From NCBI RefSeq assembly GCF_000300815.1, contig NZ_AMRX01000006.1:124001-188000 (forward strand): DNA of 64,000 nt. The letters are read 5' to 3'. Positions 28,516 through 37,013 of this stretch are shown in pieces. Position numbers and translations under genes: made by a program. Under the pieces are notes generated by a model that made no database searches, had not been told where the DNA came from, and saw only the letters and a list, made by a program, of their open reading frames with translations. This stretch comes from Gayadomonas joobiniege G7. Its GTDB lineage: Bacteria > Pseudomonadota > Gammaproteobacteria > Enterobacterales > Alteromonadaceae. The number at the start of each line of letters is the position of its first letter. Position 1 is the first letter of the stretch.

Positions 28516-28913
28516 TTTTGTTTCGGTTTGTTATCTATCAAAATATCTCCACGCGAGCGCAGGGTCTTTTTTTCTCGGATACGGGCAAATGGATCAATAG
28601 CTGAGTTGTTATCAGCGCTTGTTTTTGTTTTGACTTGCGCTTTTGGTAATGAGCCTTGCTGTTTAGTTTTGTAGTGCTGTTTAATCCGCAGCCAGCAAAT
28701 AGCCACTATTAAGAAGTTCAACAACCATTTTATGATTAATGCGGATAACAAATAAGTATTAGATTCGGTTGTGCGTAGGTATTCTGTCGCATCAAGATAA
28801 ATTAAATGCACTAAAATCAATAATACTAGGGTTAATAGCAGTTGTTTAATATTAACCTGATATTTTTTCCAAATGGTGGCTAGAAATGTTAATCGAATCA
28901 ACGGATTAAGCAT
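28512..28913 (-). CDS. Unrecognised small membrane protein
   Basis: A 133-residue protein with two probable membrane helices (about 22-42 and 55-78) and a basic, soluble C-terminal tail containing DPFARIREKKTLRSRGDI. I do not recognise a family. It starts one base before the preceding gene's stop codon ends (no gap) and overlaps yheT by four bases, so it is a real, coupled gene of the cluster. Confidence 0.7.
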   Translation of the reverse strand: MLNPLIRLTFLATIWKKYQVNIKQLLLTLVLLILVHLIYLDATEYLRTTESNTYLLSALIIKWLLNFLIVAICWLRIKQHYKTKQQGSLPKAQVKTKTSADNNSAIDPFARIREKKTLRSRGDILIDNKPKQK

Positions 28914-29147
28914 TTACAGCCACCAACCTAAACCAAGTGCAGCGGCGACTGCAAAAAGGCCTTTTTCTTTGATTTGACCACGGATTCTATCTTCTTCTTC
29001 TTTAACCAAAATTTCTAATTCATCTTCTGTTAAATCGGTTGCTTTGCGGCCAGCCAAAATAATACGACTTTGGGCTGCCTGTATAGCAGATTCTCGTATG
29101 CGTTTATCCATACGCGCTTTAACATGACTAATACCAGGCACCTTCAT
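28914..29147 (-). CDS. Small conserved hypothetical protein
   Basis: A 77-residue protein: a basic helix (KARMDKRIRESAIQAAQSRI), an acidic helix (DLTEDELEILVKEEEDRI) and a short hydrophobic C terminus (GLFAVAAALGLGWWL) that could insert in or lie on the membrane. The family is not recognised. It is tightly packed between the YacL-like gene and the membrane protein, which supports expression. AGGTAAAAC precedes the ATG. Confidence 0.65.
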   Translation of the reverse strand: MKVPGISHVKARMDKRIRESAIQAAQSRIILAGRKATDLTEDELEILVKEEEDRIRGQIKEKGLFAVAAALGLGWWL

Positions 29148-29161
29148 TCAGTTTTACCTTA

Positions 29162-29599
29162 TTATTCTGAGATAAATTTGAGCCAAGCGTTTAATGCATA
29201 TTCAAAATCATCTAATCCACAGCCGCATATTAACGCTTCTTCGCTTAGACGGTTCTGATCATCATTTTGTTCAAGCTCACCGTCGTTTTCTGTGTAGTCG
29301 GGCAGATCGTCTTGGTCGGCTGAATGAGTCGGTTTGGCATACAGTTTAGCATCAACGGGCAAACCCTGGTCTTGCAAGGTGACTTCATCACGATTTAAGG
29401 TCATTAAATGAAACTGACCTTGGATCTGGTGATGTTGTAGATCTTTTTTTCTAATTTGGGTAATAATATTGAGCAGGTCAATGATTTTATTTTTATCAGT
29501 GCCTAATTCCTGATTAAACCATTGGGTAAAAGCCTCTTGTTCGAGTGAAAAACTGGCTTCGTATTGACCTTCTGCTGAGAGGAAAAAATCGTATTCCAA
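29162..29599 (-). CDS. yacL: YacL family protein (UPF0231)
   Basis: The 145-residue product LEYDFFLSAEGQYEASFSLE... resembles E. coli YacL (which starts MDYEF). It has the matching AFTQWFNQEL block and the ending CGCGLDDFEYALNAWLKFI. The function is unknown. I chose the TTG at 29599: AAAGG lies 9 bases upstream and the protein then begins where the family does. A longer reading from a GTG at 29641 adds 14 residues without a good ribosome binding site. There is an acidic insertion near residues 95-125. Heads a run of four leftward genes ending in yheT. Confidence 0.72.
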   Translation of the reverse strand: MEYDFFLSAEGQYEASFSLEQEAFTQWFNQELGTDKNKIIDLLNIITQIRKKDLQHHQIQGQFHLMTLNRDEVTLQDQGLPVDAKLYAKPTHSADQDDLPDYTENDGELEQNDDQNRLSEEALICGCGLDDFEYALNAWLKFISE

Positions 29600-29670
29600 T
29601 GTGCTAACCTTTTGTCTGCTAATAATCGGCAAATTTAGCACATTTGGACCAGATTTGTCGCCTGTTTATG

Positions 29671-29805
29671 TTATTTTGCTGATGACTCTTTGATCTTGCT
29701 AAAAATTAGCCAAGTGTAAAATCCACACAAACCAAGCACAATAAAAACACCGAATAAAGCGCCTAATACAATGGGATCTTGTAATAACATTTTTAAAGGA
29801 CTCAT
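29671..29805 (-). CDS. DUF3149 single-span membrane microprotein
   Basis: A short gene of 44 codons: MSPLKMLLQDPIVLGALFGV followed by a hydrophobic span and FSKIKESSAK. The DPIVLGALFG start, single membrane helix and basic end match the DUF3149 family of gammaproteobacterial small membrane proteins, whose function is unknown. GGAG lies eight bases before the ATG. It sits upstream of the YacL-like gene on the same strand, with 71 bases between. Confidence 0.75.
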   Translation of the reverse strand: MSPLKMLLQDPIVLGALFGVFIVLGLCGFYTWLIFSKIKESSAK

Positions 29806-29922
29806 AGATAGCTCCAACTGATAGATAGAGTGCTACTCTAGCCAAAGCCACTAGGATAATATTTGCGATAGATCAACATTTGGCAACTACTTACCATGCA
29901 AGTAGCGCCGCTTTGATATAGA

Positions 29923-30231
29923 TCAAACTTGATGGTTCGTCCGTTGCCAAAGGTTAAAAAACTTGACTAGCAGAGGCTGTAATTCAGTAAAATCTTGTTG
30001 CTCAGCGAGGTAAAAAGCGTGCTGGTAGAATTTATTTAAAGCACTGGCGAGTTCGGGCCATTGCGTTTCATCGATACTGAGGTTAAGCAATAATAAAGAT
30101 TTATTTAACTGGCCAGTAGCTTGTTGCTGGCAGGCTAATATTGACTGGTTGATAAGATAGAGTAGTCGTTGATGGTCATTTAAACCGTCAAATTGTGATT
30201 TCTGGTAAGCTTTTACGTTGAGATGAGTCAT
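29923..30231 (-). CDS. Unrecognised helical protein, 102 residues
   Basis: A 102-residue, probably all-helical cytoplasmic protein (HQRLLYLINQSILACQQQA; ELASALNKFYQHAFYLAEQQ). The pattern loosely resembles the four-helix FliS chaperone, but no flagellar genes are near and I do not assign it. It follows a 50-residue gene after five bases, so the pair form a coupled operon. Confidence 0.6.
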   Translation of the reverse strand: MTHLNVKAYQKSQFDGLNDHQRLLYLINQSILACQQQATGQLNKSLLLLNLSIDETQWPELASALNKFYQHAFYLAEQQDFTELQPLLVKFFNLWQRTNHQV

Positions 30232-30236
30232 TTTGT

Positions 30237-30389
30237 CTAACCAGCTGCTAAATCGTTAGCGGTTAAATTGGCTTGAGTGGCAAGCGCCCGATCTGGATCT
30301 TCGATTAATAATCGCTCCAACAGTACTAATAATTCGGCGACGGCTTCATCTGCTAAGGGTTCTGCGATTAGCTCTTTTTTCTCCAGCAT
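30237..30389 (-). CDS. Unrecognised 50-residue acidic protein
   Basis: A short gene beginning MLEKKELIAEPLADEAVAEL and ending NLTANDLAAG. It is acidic and helical with no membrane segment. AAGGGGA lies seven bases before the ATG, an excellent ribosome binding site, and the 102-residue gene starts five bases after its stop. The family is unknown; support comes from translation signals and context. Confidence 0.55.
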   Translation of the reverse strand: MLEKKELIAEPLADEAVAELLVLLERLLIEDPDRALATQANLTANDLAAG

Positions 30390-30416
30390 AATAATCCCCT
30401 TAAAACGTAAAATAAT

Positions 30417-30450
30417 CAGACAGGAACGTCAGTAAAAAGTTCCCTGTCTG
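30417..30450 (-). terminator. Terminator after yciA
   Basis: CAGACAGG-AAC and GTT-CCCTGTCTG form a stem of 11 pairs with one bulge around an 11-base loop. On the minus strand it is followed by ATTATTTT. It lies directly downstream of the yciA stop. Confidence 0.6.
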
Positions 30451-30461
30451 TTAGCGTTGTT

Positions 30462-30863
30462 TTATTGATCGCGAATGACCTTATGTTTCTGACCGACATC
30501 ATCAATTGCAACATAGGTAAATATGCCTTCACAAACTAAAAAGCTTTCTTTAGACGGTAAGTTTCGGCGTAAAACGGGTTCCACCCAAACCTCTAATTTT
30601 AGCTTCATTGAGGTATTGCCTATTTTGACCACCTCACCGTAACAACTAAAAATGTCGCCAACATGAACTGGTGCGATAAAGCGGATTGAATCAACGGCGA
30701 CGGTTACCGTCCTGCTTTTAGCTATGGCTTTAGCCATCATACCACCGGCAATATCCATTTGTGACATTATCCAGCCGCCAAAAATATCACCGTTTGCATT
30801 GGTATCTGCTGGCATGGCTTGGGTTCGTAAGATGAGTTCTCCGTTGGCATCAGTTTCGTACAT
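30462..30863 (-). CDS. yciA: Acyl-CoA thioesterase YciA
   Basis: A 133-residue hot-dog-fold thioesterase. It has the active-site block MPADTNANGDIFGGWIMSQMD (residues 18-38, with catalytic Asp) and TVAVDSIRFIAPVHVGDIFSC (49-69), both typical of YciA/BACH. It hydrolyses acyl-CoAs in the cytoplasm. A single gene flanked by purK and by a terminator. Confidence 0.9.
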   Translation of the reverse strand: MYETDANGELILRTQAMPADTNANGDIFGGWIMSQMDIAGGMMAKAIAKSRTVTVAVDSIRFIAPVHVGDIFSCYGEVVKIGNTSMKLKLEVWVEPVLRRNLPSKESFLVCEGIFTYVAIDDVGQKHKVIRDQ

Positions 30864-30979
30864 AATATGCTCCGTTGCATGATTGTCGTTTTATTAATTT
30901 AATGATTAATATGCACAGATCGTGCCTTAGATGATCAGTTTAGGAAAAAAGGGGGAGCATTGCATCCTTGCAGTTAAAA

Positions 30980-32065
30980 TTAATCCAATAATTGTTGTCG
31001 CAACCAGCTAATCGTATTCTGGTAGCGTTCAGGTAACAAACCTTCTATTTGTTCTAATGCGACTTTAATGTCAGGTTGAGCGACTTTACTAAAGTTAATA
31101 TGGCCAACTTTACGACCTGGACGCACTTCTTTTTGATACCAATATAGCTCAGAACCTTCAACTGCTAACCAACGCGCATCCAAATCACAACCGATTAAGT
31201 TGATCATAAAGTTATTGTTGCGCACGCTTGGCTGAATCATGGGTAAACCAGCGACACAGCGAATATGGCTTTCAAATTGGCTGATATTACTGCCAGCTTG
31301 AGTCCAGTGGCCTGAGTTATGAACACGAGGTGCGATTTCGTTAATCAATAATTTACCACCCACTCGGAAACATTCCATCGCCATCACACCAACATAATCA
31401 ACGGCTTCCATCAATTTTGTCAACATCTGCTCAGCGGCTGGCTGATACTGCTCCAAGCGGATCAATGGGCTGACGGATGCAGTTAAAATACCATCTTGGT
31501 GCAAATTGAGTGTTAATGGGTAGAAAAAACAGTTGCCTGATTTATCGCGAACCCCGATTAATGACACTTCTTCGTCAAAGTCTATCGCCTGTTCGGCGAT
31601 GGATTCTTGATGCCAACCAGCAGGAACCTGAATCGCATCTTCGGCTTTTAACCAGTATTGTCCACGACCGTCATAACCACCTGTGCGGCGTTTTAATAAA
31701 ACTTTGTCACCTAAATTCTCATGTAGTTGCGCCGCTGATGTTTCTGTCTCAACTAACTGCCAAGGCGCAGTCGCTAATTCAAGTTTGTCTAATAAGCTTT
31801 TTTGTTTATAGCGGTCGGCAATCGTCGCAAAAAAATCTTTATTGGTAAAATTGTTATGTTCAGATAGGACTTTAGTCACTTGTGTCTCTGGCCATTGCTC
31901 GCGTTCGGCTGTGACCACATCGGCATGACCTAATGTTGGGGTCTGTGCAGCATCTATGTCGACAGGTTTGACATTGATCCCCAGTGGCACAGCCGCATGT
32001 TGTAACATGGCACCCAATTGACCAGCGCCTAATACCCAGACTGTTTGATCAAAATAATGACTCAT
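30980..32065 (-). CDS. purK: N5-carboxyaminoimidazole ribonucleotide synthase
   Basis: A 361-residue ATP-grasp enzyme: VWVLGAGQLGAMLQHAAVPL at the N terminus, LLKRRTGGYDGRGQ near residue 125, and a metal site in MAMECFRVGGKLLINEIAPRVHNSGH near 230. It makes N5-CAIR from AIR, ATP and bicarbonate in purine synthesis. Its ATG overlaps the purE stop by one base, so the pair is coupled. Length is normal. Confidence 0.96.
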   Translation of the reverse strand: MSHYFDQTVWVLGAGQLGAMLQHAAVPLGINVKPVDIDAAQTPTLGHADVVTAEREQWPETQVTKVLSEHNNFTNKDFFATIADRYKQKSLLDKLELATAPWQLVETETSAAQLHENLGDKVLLKRRTGGYDGRGQYWLKAEDAIQVPAGWHQESIAEQAIDFDEEVSLIGVRDKSGNCFFYPLTLNLHQDGILTASVSPLIRLEQYQPAAEQMLTKLMEAVDYVGVMAMECFRVGGKLLINEIAPRVHNSGHWTQAGSNISQFESHIRCVAGLPMIQPSVRNNNFMINLIGCDLDARWLAVEGSELYWYQKEVRPGRKVGHINFSKVAQPDIKVALEQIEGLLPERYQNTISWLRQQLLD

Positions 32066-32559
32066 TAGCTTTCTTCTCTTGGATCCGGATTATTTAATAC
32101 GGTTTCGGTTTGTTCACTGCGGAATGCTTCGATGCGGTCAGCTAATGCTGCATCTTGATTTGCTAAAATCTGAGCAGCATATAACCCAGCATTAAAAGCG
32201 CCCGCTTCACCTATTGCAAGGGTCCCAACTGCGACACCCTTTGGCATTTGCGCAATCGATAACAAGCTGTCCATACCGTTTAACGCTTTACTTTGCACGG
32301 GTACACCCAACACGGGTAAACGTGTTTTTGATGCAACCATGCCAGGCAAGTGTGCCGCGCCACCAGCACCGGCAATAATCACTTGATATCCATTATCTAC
32401 GGCCGTAGCAGAAAAACTGATCAGCTTATCTGGGGTGCGGTGGGCAGATACTACTTCTACCTCGTAGCTCACTTCTAATTTATCGAGAATATCTGCAGCA
32501 TTTTTCATGGTGCTCCAGTCACTTTTTGAGCCCATTATTATGGCAACTTTCGCTTTCAC
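32065..32559 (-). CDS. purE: N5-CAIR mutase
   Basis: A 164-residue class I Pur[13 protein letters not shown] (residues 8-19), SAHRTPDKL and the [16 protein letters not shown] loop. It converts N5-CAIR to CAIR. Translation starts at GTG with AGGAG seven bases upstream. The leader contains a terminator-like hairpin (see separate entry). First gene of purEK, divergent from avtA. Confidence 0.96.
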   Translation of the reverse strand: MKAKVAIIMGSKSDWSTMKNAADILDKLEVSYEVEVVSAHRTPDKLISFSATAVDNGYQVIIAGAGGAAHLPGMVASKTRLPVLGVPVQSKALNGMDSLLSIAQMPKGVAVGTLAIGEAGAFNAGLYAAQILANQDAALADRIEAFRSEQTETVLNNPDPREES

Positions 32560-32620
32560 TCTAAACTCCTGATAACCTTGATGGGTTATATAAATCTAAT
32601 GACATTTGCCGACTCAACAG

Positions 32621-32644
32621 AAAAAGCTGGCCAGCCACAGCTTT
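32621..32644 (-). promoter_or_regulatory. Terminator-like hairpin in purEK leader
   Basis: On the minus strand AAAGCTG (32644-32638), an eight-base loop and CAGCTTT (32629-32623) form a 7-pair stem running into five T residues. It lies about 60 bases before the purE start. No minus-strand gene ends nearby (avtA is divergent), so it cannot be an ordinary downstream terminator; a leader attenuator is possible. No known riboswitch class was recognised. Confidence 0.4.
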
Positions 32645-32761
32645 GGCTATGGTTGAACGATAGGCATCTGAAGTGTTATCCGGCGCGGGGATGAATGTCA
32701 TATTACTTTGTTAACAGGCAAACAATAATAACATGTAATTTAAAGAGGCGTTAATAAAAAG

Positions 32762-34009
32762 GTGCGTAAAGTCTATTCAAACTTAGGACAACAACTTTGC
32801 CAGTCATCTGGGATTGTTGATTTGATGCAAGATCTGGGTGATGCGTTAAATGAAAACCCGGATATATTATTTTTGGGAGGGGGCAATCCAGCCGACATTC
32901 CCGAATTTAAAGCTAAAATGCATAGCTATTTAAGCAATGTGCTTCAGTCACCGGAAAAACTGCATAAATTGTTGGGTGTTTACCAATCCCCCCAAGGTGA
33001 TTTAGCAGTCAGAAGACAACTGGCCGTTTATTTTAAACAGTTAGGCTGGCCGGTATCGGAAGATAATTTAGCGTTAGCCAATGGCAGCCAGTCGATATTT
33101 TTTGCGCTAATCAATATGCTCGCAGGTCAATGTGATGAACAAAAGCGGCAATTGTTATTTCCGATGGCGCCTGAATATTTGGGATATGCTGATCAAGCCT
33201 TGGGGGATGAGTATTTTACGGCGGTGACCCCTAAAATAGAGCTTATAGGTGAGCATGAGTTTAAATATCATATCGATTTTGACAAACTAGTGATTAGCAA
33301 TAATATCGCAGCGCTTTGTATTTCGTCACCAGCGAATCCAAGTGGTAATTTAGTCAGTCATCAAGAGTTGGCCAGATTAGATGCCCTTGCTGAAGCACAT
33401 CAAATACCTTTGATTATCGATTGTGCTTATGGCTCGCCTTTTCCGGGCATTGTTTATGAACCTCAGAAGTTACCATGGCTTAAAAATGCAGTTTATGTGT
33501 TCAGTTTATCGAAGTTGGGATTACCTGCCTGCCGCACGGGTATCATTCTTGGCAATACAAAATTGATTAAAGATTTTGTGCAAGCAACCACTGTGATGAA
33601 TCTAGCCACCGCCAGCACTGGTATGGTATTGCTCAATGAATTACTTGAGCACCAGGCTTTGGATATTGTGTGCCAACAAATAGTGCAACCCTATTACCGT
33701 AAAAAGCGAGATTTTATCATTGCTCTAATCAAAGCCGAATTCAGTCATTTAGACTACCGAATTCATCTGGCTCAAGGGGCCTTTTTTATTTGGTTATGGT
33801 TGCCAAAATTAAAAATAACCAGTTCGGAACTTTATCAAATATTGAAACAGCAAGGCGTTTTAGTGATGGACGGTGCGCCTTTCTTTTTTGCGATTAAAGA
33901 TGATTACGCGCATAAACAACAATGTCTGCGTTTATCATATTGTCAAGAGGAGAGTGTGATCCAAAGCGCGATTCGGATCATAAAAAATACTGTGGAAAAA
34001 TATTATTAA
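32762..34009 (+). CDS. avtA: Valine-pyruvate aminotransferase
   Basis: A 415-residue fold-type I PLP enzyme. The start KVYSNLGQQLCQSSGIVDLM and FLGGGNPADIP (near residue 38) are characteristic of AvtA. The PLP lysine lies in VFSLSKLGLPACRTG near residue 250. It transfers amino groups between valine, alanine and their oxo acids. Translation begins at GTG. Divergent from purEK. Confidence 0.9.
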   Translation: MRKVYSNLGQQLCQSSGIVDLMQDLGDALNENPDILFLGGGNPADIPEFKAKMHSYLSNVLQSPEKLHKLLGVYQSPQGDLAVRRQLAVYFKQLGWPVSEDNLALANGSQSIFFALINMLAGQCDEQKRQLLFPMAPEYLGYADQALGDEYFTAVTPKIELIGEHEFKYHIDFDKLVISNNIAALCISSPANPSGNLVSHQELARLDALAEAHQIPLIIDCAYGSPFPGIVYEPQKLPWLKNAVYVFSLSKLGLPACRTGIILGNTKLIKDFVQATTVMNLATASTGMVLLNELLEHQALDIVCQQIVQPYYRKKRDFIIALIKAEFSHLDYRIHLAQGAFFIWLWLPKLKITSSELYQILKQQGVLVMDGAPFFFAIKDDYAHKQQCLRLSYCQEESVIQSAIRIIKNTVEKYY

Positions 34010-34116
34010 CCTGCTTTGTTTTTATGCTTTTTTGTTCTATATAAACTACTTGTAGTTTTTTTATTTAGTGTAAATATAGCGCCGTTTTTAACGGTCAACT
34101 TCTTAAGGCTTCAAGC

Positions 34117-35022
34117 ATGAAAATTGCCATCTTATCCAGAAATGAAAATTTATATTCAACTCGGCGTTTAAAAGAAGCTGCACTCGCCCGTGGCCATCAA
34201 ATTGACGTGATAGATACGCTGCATTGTTATATGGATATTACAAGTAACAACCCGTCAGTACGATACGAGGGACGTCAACTTCCCGCATACGATGCTATTA
34301 TTCCGCGTATTGGTGCGTCCATTACTTTTTACGGTACGGCAGTTGTTCGTCAATTTGAAATGATGGGCACGTTTTCGATTAACGAATCGGTTGCGATCAG
34401 TCGCTCACGAGATAAATTAAGATCTTTGCAATTATTATCGCGCAAAGGCATAGGTTTGCCTAAAACTGGTTTTGCAAAACATCCCGACAATATTTCTGAT
34501 TTAATTGAAAATGTTGGTGGCGCACCTGTGGTTATCAAACTGCTTGAAGGAACCCAAGGTATTGGGGTTGTTTTAGCCGACACCGAAAAAGCAGCGGAAA
34601 GTATTATTGAAGCTTTTATGGGATTAAAAGCCAATATTTTGGTGCAAGAGTTTATTAAAGAAGCCGGGGGAGCCGACATACGCTGTTTAGTTATTGGCGA
34701 CAAAGTTGTTGCTGCAATGAAGCGACAAGCGGCTGCCGGTGAGTTTCGCTCAAACTTACACCGTGGCGGCACAGCTGAAATTGTTCGACTAAGCAAAGAA
34801 GAACGGGCGACGGCTATTAATGCCGCCAAGGTCATGGGGCTAAGACTGTGTGGGGTAGATATTTTACGCTCTAGCCGAGGCCCAGTTGTCATGGAGGTTA
34901 ACTCGTCACCCGGTCTAGAAGGCATAGAAACAGCCACAGGCAAAGATGTTGCAGATCTGGTTATTCAGCACTTAGAAAAAAACGCCCGGCCAAATGCGAC
35001 CCGTACCAAAGGTAAAGGCTGA
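34117..35022 (+). CDS. rimK: ATP-grasp glutamate ligase RimK
   Basis: A 301-residue ATP-grasp ligase of the RimK family: [20 protein letters not shown] at the start, [16 protein letters not shown] (near residue 143) and the metal-binding [14 protein letters not shown] (near 258). E. coli RimK adds glutamates to the C terminus of ribosomal protein S6 and can make polyglutamate. A TGATG overlap couples it to the next gene. In Pseudomonas RimK works with RimB, a retropepsin-like protein; a RimB-like gene occurs three genes downstream here. Confidence 0.95.
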   Translation: MKIAILSRNENLYSTRRLKEAALARGHQIDVIDTLHCYMDITSNNPSVRYEGRQLPAYDAIIPRIGASITFYGTAVVRQFEMMGTFSINESVAISRSRDKLRSLQLLSRKGIGLPKTGFAKHPDNISDLIENVGGAPVVIKLLEGTQGIGVVLADTEKAAESIIEAFMGLKANILVQEFIKEAGGADIRCLVIGDKVVAAMKRQAAAGEFRSNLHRGGTAEIVRLSKEERATAINAAKVMGLRLCGVDILRSSRGPVVMEVNSSPGLEGIETATGKDVADLVIQHLEKNARPNATRTKGKG

Positions 35023-36035
35023 TGAAAGACATAGTAATTGCTGGGGTAAGTGTTAAACCCGGCGAGCAAAAAACAATCGATATTCCTGCCGCCCGGTTAT
35101 ACACTGACTTAGAGGCCTTTGTTGAAGTTAAAGTCATCCGTGGGCGACGACCAGGGCCTTGTGTATTTATTAGTGCTGCTATTCATGGCGACGAGCTAAA
35201 TGGCATAGAAATTGCCCGTCGGCTGTTAAAAAGTCGCAGCATTAATGCGTTAAAAGGTACTTTGATAGTGGTACCTATTTTAAATGTATTGGGGGTACTC
35301 AATCAAAGCCGCTACTTACCTGATCGACGGGACCTCAACCGTTCGTTTCCCGGTTCTGCAAAAGGAAGTCTAGCTGGGCGGCTAGCGCATTTATTTCTTC
35401 AACAGATTGTTTGTCACTGTGATTATGGTATTGATTTGCATACAGGGGCGATTCACCGCTCAAATTTACCGCAAATCAGAGCCGATTTAGCCGATGAAAA
35501 AACCATGGAATTGGCCAAGTCGTTTGGTGTTCCGGTATTGTTAAATGCAGATATTAGAGATGGTTCGTTACGTGAATCTGCCGGCCATATGGGGTGCCGA
35601 GTTTTATTATACGAAGCAGGGGAAGCATTAAGGTTTGATGAACTGTCAATTCGCGCAGGTGTTGCCGGTATTTTAAATGTCATGGCAGCACTTGGCATGA
35701 TACGTAAATCAAGCCGGCGAAAAGCGCTTGAACCCTATATAGCTAAAAGCAGCCGTTGGGTGAGAGCGGTTAGCAGTGGTATTGTCAGGGAGCGGGTCGG
35801 TTTAGGTGATATGGTTGAAAAAAACCAGTTGATTGCTGAGATAGGCAACCCAATGGGTAATGAAGTTGTGCCTTTGCATGCACCTTTTGCTGGCATTGTA
35901 ATTGGCAAATCAAATATTCCTTTGGTTCATGAAGGGGAAGCTATGTATCATATCGCGGCTTTTTCTAAAATTAATGATGTGGGTGACGAGGTGGAAATGT
36001 TGGCCGATACATATTTGCCAAGCAACAATATTTAG
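35022..36035 (+). CDS. Succinylglutamate desuccinylase / aspartoacylase family hydrolase
   Basis: A 337-residue zinc carboxypeptidase-like protein of the AstE/AspA family. The Zn ligands are visible: AAIHGDELNGIEIARR (His and Glu, near residues 49-64) and YGIDLHTGA (His, near 140). The C-terminal domain resembles a biotinyl-lipoyl-type beta fold (GIVRERVGLGDMVEKNQLIAE). The family removes acyl groups or acidic amino acids from amides. It is not in an arginine-degradation operon, so AstE is unlikely; rimK coupling suggests acting on glutamylated substrates (inference). Confidence 0.85.
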   Translation: MKDIVIAGVSVKPGEQKTIDIPAARLYTDLEAFVEVKVIRGRRPGPCVFISAAIHGDELNGIEIARRLLKSRSINALKGTLIVVPILNVLGVLNQSRYLPDRRDLNRSFPGSAKGSLAGRLAHLFLQQIVCHCDYGIDLHTGAIHRSNLPQIRADLADEKTMELAKSFGVPVLLNADIRDGSLRESAGHMGCRVLLYEAGEALRFDELSIRAGVAGILNVMAALGMIRKSSRRKALEPYIAKSSRWVRAVSSGIVRERVGLGDMVEKNQLIAEIGNPMGNEVVPLHAPFAGIVIGKSNIPLVHEGEAMYHIAAFSKINDVGDEVEMLADTYLPSNNI

Positions 36036-36043
36036 GATGTATT

Positions 36044-36586
36044 ATGAGTAGTTTTTTGTTTTCACTGTTGGCACTAGTGGGTTTTTGGTTTTTAAAAAAT
36101 ACCAGCCGTGCATTGGTAGAGCGTATTGGCCAAGAAAAACAAATTGACGAAAAGCGCATTCATTATGTCAAAATGGTGATCACGCTCGCTTTGGCTGTCG
36201 TGACATTTATGCTGATTAGCATAGTATTGGGCATTGATTATAGTCATTTGGCTATTTTCTTTTCCTCTGCGTTTGCGGTAATTGGGGTGGCGTTTTTTGC
36301 TCAGTGGTCAATACTAAGTAATGTTACAGCCAGTGTGATGGTTTATTTCTTTTTTCCATACCGGGTTGGCGATACAGTGACTATTGTTGATGGTGAAAAC
36401 AGCGTGAGCGGAAAAATATCCGAAATCACTTTATTTCATGTGATCTTAAAAAATCCATCGGGTAGAATCGCCACTTATCCAAATAGTTTAGTATTTCAGA
36501 AAGCTGTTATGATAGAGCCGCTTAATCCGACCCAGACGGATACCATTGTGACCACAGAGGAAAATAACAGAGATGCAAACCGATAA
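36044..36586 (+). CDS. MscS-type mechanosensitive channel domain protein
   Basis: A 180-residue membrane protein with about three hydrophobic helices (residues 3-18, 42-65 and 72-105). The last resembles MscS TM3, and is followed by the beta domain FPYRVGDTVTIVDGENSVSG and IATYPNSLVFQKAVM. It is short for MscS (E. coli 286) and lacks the C-terminal alpha/beta domain. It would allow osmolyte or ion flux. It overlaps the next gene by 14 bases. Confidence 0.82.
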   Translation: MSSFLFSLLALVGFWFLKNTSRALVERIGQEKQIDEKRIHYVKMVITLALAVVTFMLISIVLGIDYSHLAIFFSSAFAVIGVAFFAQWSILSNVTASVMVYFFFPYRVGDTVTIVDGENSVSGKISEITLFHVILKNPSGRIATYPNSLVFQKAVMIEPLNPTQTDTIVTTEENNRDANR

Positions 36587-37013
36587 AATGTTAGTTGGGG
36601 CATTGGAAGTCTGCAGTTTGCCAGATTTAGGTATTTCAGATATTAAAGTACGGGTTGATACAGGGGCTCAAACATCGTCTTTGCACGTGGACAATGTGCA
36701 AACTATTACCTACCGGGGCAAACCTTGGATTGAGTTCGATATTCATCCGGACCTTTATCATGTTGAAGAAGTGGTGCGCAGTAAAGCGCCTCTTAAAGAC
36801 GTACGTTGGGTTAAGAGCTCAAACGGTGCCCGAGAACAAAGGTATGTGATCACCACAACCTTAGTGATGGGACCACGTAGTTGGCCGATTTTAATTACGC
36901 TTACAGACCGTTCAGAAATGAATTATTTAATGCTGTTGGGTCGTCAGGGGATGGCAGATCAACTGCTAGTTGACCCGTCACAAACCTTTATTTGCAGCAA
37001 TGAAATTGATTAA
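36573..37013 (+). CDS. Retropepsin-like RimB / ATP-dependent zinc protease family protein
   Basis: A 146-residue protein of the Zn_protease (PF05618-type) family. The aspartic-protease-like motif RVDTGAQTSSLH (residues 27-38) is intact, with MLLGRQGMADQLLVDPS near the C terminus. The fold resembles retropepsins; Pseudomonas RimB belongs here and acts with RimK on glutamylated S6. It overlaps the MscS-like gene and ends four bases into the convergent Yip1 gene. Confidence 0.85.
   Translation: MQTDKMLVGALEVCSLPDLGISDIKVRVDTGAQTSSLHVDNVQTITYRGKPWIEFDIHPDLYHVEEVVRSKAPLKDVRWVKSSNGAREQRYVITTTLVMGPRSWPILITLTDRSEMNYLMLLGRQGMADQLLVDPSQTFICSNEID

Noticed and set aside
29923-30231. FliS-like flagellar chaperone
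   Set aside because: Helical pattern is only loosely similar and there are no flagellar genes nearby.
32560-32761. Known purine riboswitch in the purE leader
   Set aside because: The conserved guanine-riboswitch core sequences are absent; only a terminator-like hairpin could be supported.
34350-34943. Open frame of 197 codons on the minus strand within rimK
   Set aside because: It is a shadow of rimK, which has complete ATP-grasp motifs and a coupled downstream gene. The antisense product has no recognisable domain.
35022-36035. astE of the arginine succinyltransferase pathway
   Set aside because: No astCADB genes nearby and it is coupled to rimK; assigned only to the broad AstE/AspA family.
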